Source: Apostichopus parvimensis
Lineage: Eukaryota > Echinodermata > Holothuroidea > Aspidochirotida > Stichopodidae
Length of the DNA stretch: 49,082 bases
Reading direction: 5' to 3'
NCBI GenBank assembly: GCA_000934455.1
Contig: JXUT01141787.1
Coordinates: forward strand, 1 to 49,082
In this document: positions 35,601 through 44,600 of the stretch, in pieces
How positions within the stretch are numbered: the stretch's first letter is position 1
Layout: every line of letters begins with the position of its first letter
Notes under the pieces: generated by a model
Database searches by the model: none
What the model saw: the letters and a program-made list of their open reading frames with translations, nothing else
What the model was told of the DNA's origin: nothing
Made by a program: the position numbers and the translations under genes

Positions 35601-38600
35601 GTGAAAACAAAGGGATGACATAATAAAAAATTAGGCTGTCACTCCTGTACATCATCAAAGTGCATAATTAGCTAATGTTTATTCATAAATAAAACTAGAA
35701 TTGAGAAAAGATTTGTTAAATTGTCAATCTTTGTTGGATTTTGCTGGAAGTTGCAGCTGTTTTCATGATTTCTTATGCCTATTAGAGTGATTAGGAAAAT
35801 GCTGTTCATACGTGTCCGTAGACCTTTAAGGATGCATACCAAGTTACCTGACAACAGTCTGTTTGCTTTAGTCGAGCAAATCTGCACAAGAGATGATGGA
35901 TGATGATACAATTATAGTATGCATCAAGTTCAAAAGGTTGAAAATGAAAATATACAGAAATTTGTGGGAACGAGAAATTTGTGGGATGAATTTTTTTTTA
36001 AGCATTGGACTAGATAGTTTGTAACTGTGCAGTTCGTAACAGCCAAATGGTAAGAGCTTTGAATGACTCAAATGATGGAGTAACTTTTCGTCTCATCTTT
36101 CGGAACAGCGATGAAGATGATTATCCACCGAGGCGGAGACTTGCTCCCAAAATGGCCACCTCCACCCCAAGGAAGAGAAATGCAAGTGGGAGAAAGCATC
36201 ACAGATCAAGCACATGGACATCCTCATCCAGAGAGGTATTAAAACTGAGAGTGGGAATCAAGAATTTGACGTAGCTTCAAGAATCATGCTAAGATGCGTA
36301 GGCGAGGTTACCATGACAGTAGCAAAACAGGAACATTTTGTGTTTTGATGAAAGCGAATTGCGGAATGTATAAAAATTGTTCAGACTACACAATAAATTA
36401 TATTTAATTTTGTACTAAACTGTAAGCGATTGATTCACCACTATGTGTTGAAAACGTAGGACTATTTTGTAATATTTGTCCCAGAATTACCTAAAATAAA
36501 GTGAACGATAGATGCCCCTGCTGTTGGTAACTCTCTTGGGTAGTATAGAAAGATTGCCATTTTGTTACAAATTGTGGATCAATCTCCAATTCTTCTTTAA
36601 AAATTATCCATACATGTGTCTGTGAAGGCTTATATGTCATTCTGGACATTTCTGCACAGCTGGTTATGGTCACATGAAACTTAAGTCATGTTGACAGATG
36701 ATGAAAGATTGCAAATGAGTTGCTTTAACTTCTGTATTCTGAGTATCTTTATGGAGGGATATGCTCAGGAATATTTGAGTAACGGGCGGGTTTGTGTGGT
36801 AGTGTGATCCACGTGCTGGGGGAGGGGTCTCATGGGTGGGCCCTCCCCTCCCTATATGAAAATGTTTGCAAATGAAATATGCTTAGATGGCAAATGGTGC
36901 TATCTTTTTCCTATTCTGTGCCAAGTATTCACCCATATTTTGGTAATGGTAAAATTTGTTAAATTAATCATCAAAAGAAATTCTGGGTGAAAACGTTTAA
37001 AACGCTGTTTGTGCTGGATGGCGTTCAGAACTGCGTTTAAAACGCTGTTTGTGCTGGACAGCGTTCAGAACTGCTGGGCGCAACTGCCTGCCACAGCCCG
37101 GTGTGAGCACATACCTGTTAATGTACCCATACTGTCAGAATGACCTTAGAGCTGGGTAAAGTTGTTTTGAGGGCTTCTTTATTCAGATGTAAATTGCACT
37201 ATTTTAATATTTACTTGACACTTAGAGAGTTTCTCCTTTCCAGTGATTCACATTCATGAAAAATATTAGTGTCAAATAATAAAGTGTCAGCAGTAATGTG
37301 TCTTTTAATAGCTTTGCTAATAGCATATTACAATGTTTATACAAGCACAGCAAATCACTGTAAAGACATCTTTTGATTCAATATTAAAATAATAGTTGGA
37401 TATAAGTCAAATGTTTACCAAGCATTGATTTTAGCGTTTCTTGTTCATTTGAAATGGAAGCTTGATGTGTTTAGTTTCAAATAAGAAAAAGTGTCTAACA
37501 ATGTAACTATTGAATGACAAAGATGAAATTCTTATCATTTTTATATAAAATTTGGCCGTTTTTCCTTGTTATTTTAGTATCTAGTATATCAGTTAAATCA
37601 TTCACTGAATTGATGAATGGGAAGATGGAATAGAAATAATTGTGGTTCATCTCGTTTTCTTCCAGTTTCATTCTGTCCAGAAACATTTAACAAGGATGGC
37701 TAGAGCTTACGAAGAGGATCACGTTGGAGAAATCATCTGGAAACAAGTATCTACTCAAACGGATGCCGAGCAGTTTGGAGGATTAGGTATGGTATTGTAT
37801 TTTAGATCCTCCTGCAAGCAGGAACTCGCGAAGAAGCCATCGTTGGCTTATCAAAGCCGCAAGCTGACCAAAGTCAGTCTCTTAGAATCATATTTAACGT
37901 CCATGATTATGAATTGTCAATTGTCAAGAACTGGACAACATACATTAATCTTGGAGTGACTCGAACTTGGGACCTTATGATTGAAAGGCACCGGCATTAA
38001 CCACTGAGCTAACACTCCTAATATAAGGTATAGAATAATGTATGAGCGTCTGCTCAGTCTTACATTCAATTGGAAAAAAAACAAAAACAATTTGTTTGTA
38101 AGCAGAAGGAAGTTATTGGCTAGAATTGGATTCCTGTGGGAATGCAAAGTTTGCAAAGCTCTACAAAGGAATCAACAAAATTACAGTTTCTTGCAAGGAA
38201 TCTCCTTCTCCATTATCATGTTCTTTATTTAATACCAATTGTTTTTTTGTTCTTTTACAATGGATATATTAGAAACAGTTGTAAGGTAATTTATGTTTTA
38301 ATGTTTCATGTGTGTAGGTTACCTGTGTTTATTACTGGCTAACCATACAGGATATACTTTTCATGTAGGTGTAACTCTATGTATTTATCACTGTCTAAAC
38401 ATACAGGATATACTCTTCATGTAGGTATAACTCTTATGTGTTTATTACTAGTTAACATACAGGATATACTTTTCATGTAGGTATAACTCTATGTGTTTAT
38501 TACTGGCTAAACATACAAGATATACTTTCCATGTAGGTATAACTCTGTGTTTACTACTGGCTAAACATACAGGATATACTCTTCATGTAGGTATAACTCT

Positions 38601-41600
38601 ATGTGTTTATTACTAACTAAACATACAGGATATACTTTTTATGTAGGTGTAACTCCAAAGAAGTTCCTGAATGTTGGTGTAGGTGATTTAGATATCAATG
38701 ATGAGACCAGTACCAATGCATCTGAGGATTCCAGGAGTAACAGCCCGGCTGTAACAAACCAAGTAGTCGGTAACATATATTCCTTTTCTTGTTTCATCCA
38801 TTGTTTAATAATATTACTTTTATTCTACCATTGTTTATATTCGTTCTCATCTGTACACCTGCTATTGAAAGATTTTTGCTTTCTCAGTATCTTCAAGCTT
38901 TTTATTTGGTTGTTAAGTCATTGTAAAGTATTTCAAATGACTTTCTTTGTATTACAATGCCCAAAACACGAACAAATATACTCAATTATGTGTTCTTCTG
39001 TAAATGTGTAGAACAGTCTTCCCTCAATGGGAACAAAAGCCATCACAGAAGTGGGTGAAAGCCAAATGGATTGTAAATTTCATGACAATGAAAACTTGAA
39101 TGTTTTTGGAGGAATTGGTAGATCAATTGACCTTCAGATATGGATCCACTTGAGTGACTCGGTGATTTACGCTCAAGTGATGAATTGTGTGGTATTGTAC
39201 TCCCTTCAGTCTGATTTTGTTTTCTTCAAAATATGATTCTGTAAATATCTTCTCTGTTCCTGGTAGAATTTGACCTCTAAAGTTACCTGATTTTGTCTAA
39301 TGATAACTAAAACTTCATTCAGCCTATGATATTCAGCCACTTAAGTGGCTCAGTGGTTTATGCTTTATGAATTGTCTGGTATTGTACTGGCTTCGGTCTG
39401 ATGTGGTTTTCTTCAAGATATGATTCTGTAAATATCCGCTCTGTTCATGCGTATAGTTGAATTTGAATTGACCTCTAAAGTAACCTGATGTTCTCTAATG
39501 ATAACTAAAACTTCATTTTGTGGAATTTTGTCTAGACACATATCTTGCTGTATATAAAAGAGATTGCAATACTAGTAAAGATATGAATTTATAAGGTGGA
39601 AAAATATAGGGCAGTCTGTGGTTTTTTTATCGATTGGCCTTCAGATATGGATTCACTTGAGTGACTCATTGATTTATGCTTTATCAATTGTCTGATATTA
39701 TATCCTCCCTTTAGTCTGCTCTCGTTTTTCTTCAAACACTAATTTTACCATATTACTAATGTTAACTTAATCATCTGTTTAGTTCTGCATATTGTGGAAC
39801 TGACCTCTAAAGTAACCTGATATTGTAATTATAACTAAAACTGCACTTAGCTTAGATACGGTGGAATTTGTTTCGAAACATATCTCGCTCTCAAGAGATT
39901 GACTAACTAGTAAAAAGATGAGTTTTTACAGGTGGAATAATGTAGGGGAGTCTATGGTATTTAGCATAAACATTTTCAGTTTTCTGTTTTCAGTTTGGAA
40001 ATTCTAACATATTTATTTTCTTATCTTGGTAGGAATGTGGCTTGGGTTGTTGGTGGGTAAATGGTATATGTTTGTACTTTAAATACAATGATTCCACAAA
40101 ACATCTTGGTTGGTGTGCTGTTGTAGCTGAATTTTAGCAAGAACCATTTTCATGAACAGATATTGTAAACTATCTGTTGAAAGCATTGGTTTTAAACACA
40201 ACTGCAAGGTGTCATATGTCTCTGATCTCTCACAGTTTTAATAGCATAGTACATTTATCAGTTTGAATGTAAATGATTTACCTGATCATGTAGGAAGTAT
40301 ATTCCAAACAAACTAAATGTCTCTGTGCTATATCTAAGTTCTGACTTAACTCTTCACTTGTTCTGTTGAAGATATCACAAAACCATTGCTGAGAACCAAG
40401 GCCTCCCCCGGGATCAAAACTAAATCGAGTGTGAGGAACTTACAACATCGAATCAGCACTCTACAACAACAGGTAAATATTACCTCTCATAATCAAAGCT
40501 AAATTTTCATTCAAGTTTCTTTGATTTTTATCTTCATCCTATATCAAACCTTCTATTTATCATTCTCACACTATGGTTTATTAATATAAGCAAGAAAAAA
40601 CCCACACATGGCAAGAGCAAAATGTTTACTGTGTCGTATTAAAATATGGTTGCCAGGCTGTCCAGATTTATGAACCTTGTGTTTTAACAAGAAAGTTTGA
40701 TACATTATTAGCACAAAGTAGCTGAACCGGAAAACTCATTGAGTTGAGTGGATGAGGGGATAGGAAAACCTGATATGATTTTCTTTTCCAATTCACTTAA
40801 CTATAACCCCTTATGTCCAATAAAGCTTTCCTCTTCTTCAATAAAGATGTTGGGATGGAGTAGGATAGGGAGGTAGGAGAAATGATGGACACTACTTAAG
40901 GTTTTGATATGCATCTTTAGATTTCTGTTAGCAATTTTATTATATTTACATAATTATTCCATGAAAACACATATTTTATATTCAAGTCAGTAGGTAGTTT
41001 GTTGCTCAGAAAACTGCTGAATTAAGTCTGGTGTAGATAGATAGATAGACAGATAGATAGACAGATAGACAGACAGATAGATAGTATGTGTATCACATAT
41101 ATGTATATACATACAAAATGACCCTGCCTGATAACACAATGGGTATATGTCGATTTTCTTCCTATGAAGGTTACATTACTCAAGGAAATGAAGAATGCCT
41201 TACAGAAGAATCAAGAAGAGATGAAAGTTAAAAATGAAAGACTGGAAGGAGATTTAAAACTAGCAACCCATCAGCTGCAGACAACTAGACAAACAGTACA
41301 GGTTAGTCTGTGAGAAGTATTCCAACACACGGATAGATTGATTGATAGCTAGTCTGTGAGAGGTACACGAACACACGGACAGACCGATTGATAGCTAGTC
41401 TGTGAGAGGTACACAAACACATGGATAGATTGATTGATAGCTAGGCTGGTGGTGTTATGTATGATGGTTTCAGAGCTTTGGCAAGCCCTCTTTACTACTC
41501 CTAGACCATTCTACCTTAGACTGTAAATATTTGCTTTATTGCAGAGGCTCTCCAGAGAGCTTGAAAGCAGCAGGACGGAAAATGCCCTCGTGAAGGAACA

Positions 41601-44600
41601 ATTAACTGAAATAGAATCACAGAAAACAGAAGAAAAGAAGATAATAACATCAACGAAGCAGATGGAAGATAGATTGAAGGTAAGTATTCATTTACAGGAT
41701 ATTCTTGATATTCCAGCTAGGAACCATGTTACATAATTTACCCATTCATCATGATCATAATGCAGTAACATACCATTGATCTCCATACACTCCCTGCCCT
41801 CTCCATTTAACTTATACTTCATGCACCATTTCCTCCCATAGTCACCTCTCTCTTGATACTACCCATCCCACCTCGTCCATTTGCTTTCCCCACACCCTCT
41901 GCCCCCCTCCATTTAACTAATACTCCATGCCCAATTTCCTCCCTGTCAGGAAGTCAGCAATGTGTCAGCAATGTGTCAGCAAGTCTGTTTCTGTCTTATA
42001 TCTGGACTTGTATAGAGTCCTGTCTTATATCTGGACTTGTATTGAGTCCTGTCTTATATCTGGACTTGTATTGAGTCCTGTCTTATATCTGGACTTGTAT
42101 TGAGTCCTTTATTGAGCTGCATGCCATCTCTAAGTCACCAAGTGTCTTATTACCTATTTATTGCGATACTAGATGAAAACACCTGTACAAGGTGTGGTAA
42201 TTGCGTGGCTAAATATGAAATAAAGATGTCTGGATATTGCTCAACATACCTAGAAGATTCTAGTCTGATAGGAAAGCTGTTTCTTGTTTTGGTTTAAGCT
42301 AGAGTTGGGCTCAAGTATTTAGACTGCAAGGGCTAAAAGTAAATATTTCTTATTTTCACAATTGATGTTTGCAGACTCAATCACAGGAGATGGGGAGACA
42401 GTCAGGTCTTATCAAAACCTTGAGAGAACAAAATGAAGAGCAGGCTACCACCATACAGACACTGCAAGATAAGTAAGTATGCCTCGAAATCCATCCATGT
42501 AGTATTTTAGTCCAGTAAGGCTATTAAATAGCAACTGTAGTTACAATTGTATTGTTATATGGGGGGGGGGGGGGGGTGGGTTTGGGGATGGGTTGAAGAC
42601 TACCATAATAACTTACCTGTTTGGTTGAAGAGTATGGAAACTTTGTATAGGCTGGATGTGTGCTCATTTTTCACAGCCACCACAAACCAGGAGTTTCAAT
42701 GGTTCAAACAGTTATAATCTTGAAGCATTTCTATTAGAACATATTTTGGGGTTCATTGACTGTTGTGTTTGTACAATGTTTGAATTTGGGCTGCTCTGCT
42801 ATTATAACATAATAAATTCATCATGCCACAAATCTTGACATAATATATGAGAAATGTTTGTTTTGCTATTGCTTATTCAGTACTTGTTGGTGGTTTGAAT
42901 GGGTAGGCACTGAAGACATAGTTTTACTCTAAAATCGTCTTGATTTGTAATGAAAAGTGAATTTTTTTTATGTGTACTGCTCAAAATTAAACAAACTTTC
43001 TTTCTTTCTTCTCTTCAGGGTTAAAAAGTCAGATAAAGACTCGAAGCAGAAGCGGTCTTTGATCGAAGACCTCCAAGGTAAAGCAAGATCTGGAGAACTA
43101 GGCAAAGAGAGTCTGAAGGAGCAGTTAGAGGCGGAAGAAAATACAGCCAGGAAGTTTAAAGATGAAGTAACAAATAAGAAAATAGAGATGGAATCCTTAA
43201 AAAAACAACTCATCGTAGCCAAGAAAGAGAAGGAGAATTATGAACATCGGTGGATTGAGACTAAGAAAGCCCTGGAGAAGCAGGTAAGGGAGTCCCGGCA
43301 AGCCTTTTAATTTCTGACTGTAAATAATGGTTTGTTCTACTTGCAACACATTAAAACTGTTCTTGTCCCCAATAATCTTAGATTGCAACTATTCTATTCC
43401 ATATATTTCCCAAGACATCTGTTCCAGTTAGAAACAAGAATTATCACTTAACATCAACCAGCGACATTATTTTGTAGATATAAAGCACTGCATAATATCC
43501 ATACATCACTAGCTAATATTTGGCTTTGTCTATTTTTCAAACAGTATTCAGTGCAGTAATTGTTCATGATTACGTGTTATTACTTATCAGTGAAGGGGGT
43601 GGGGGGGTTGTGGCTAGGCACCCAAAATTATTTAATTTCCCCCTCCAAAAAAGAATTGTCAGAACATTTTAATTTTTTGGAATGTAGTTTCTACCTGTCA
43701 CCCAATAAAAGCATTGCCCCTTCCCCTAAAAAGTCTGGCTACACCACCCCTGTTAAGGATGATGGGACTGTTGGATTATTGCACCTTTTTGAGTGTGAGA
43801 AAGTACTCTTAAGTGGTATGGAACATTACATTAAGTACTTTAGTGAATCTGGTGGAAAGCTGGAATCAGTTTTGTAATTGTAGTAATGATAGCCAACTGG
43901 TTGGTGTAAAAGGGGATTCAGAATCGGTTCCAATTTCTCCAAGAATCACAAATAAACACAACATTGACCATACCAAGCAATAATGGTATTCCATAGTCCA
44001 AAATATAGAAAATTCAAAATAGGAGTGAAAAATTTTGCCAAGGAGATTGTTCTCAAAAAAATCTCTGAAATTGTTTTTTTTTTTACACAACTGATTTTGC
44101 TTTAATCACTCAGAAATCTCTGACAGACCTTTCACGTTCGAGACAGCAAGAAGCGGAGAAATCGCTGAACCAGCTGGAAGCATTGGCTGCAGAACAGCTT
44201 CAGGGATTGACTCAACAGTCGGAGGAGACGATGAAAGCAGCAAGGAGAGAATTGAAGGAACTCAGGAACAGACAGAGAGAATACAGGAGAGTCATCAAGG
44301 CTAGTTACTTAAGTCCATTATGTATTATGAAACACCTAACAGAAAACACATTATGGCATTATGACAGGTTTGTGTATTGTAAGGTCAACAATTCTGGGAG
44401 GTGGACAAGTGAATTATCAAGGAAAATCTAGCCAAGGATTTACAGTGTACGATACCAGAAAAAATTATGATCATTATTTGTTTATATATTCTCATATTTT
44501 TCTCATAAAGAAGACTTTTGTTAGATGTGACAAGGGCTCCATAGAATTGGTTGTACTACCTCTGGTGAAAATAGGGAATCTAAGGGGGAGTTTTTGCTCT

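Noticed and set aside
36780..36960. Third hAT MITE
   Set aside because: CTGGGGGAGGGG and GGGCCCTCCCCTCCC resemble the interior of the 16830 element, but no termini or target duplication could be found.
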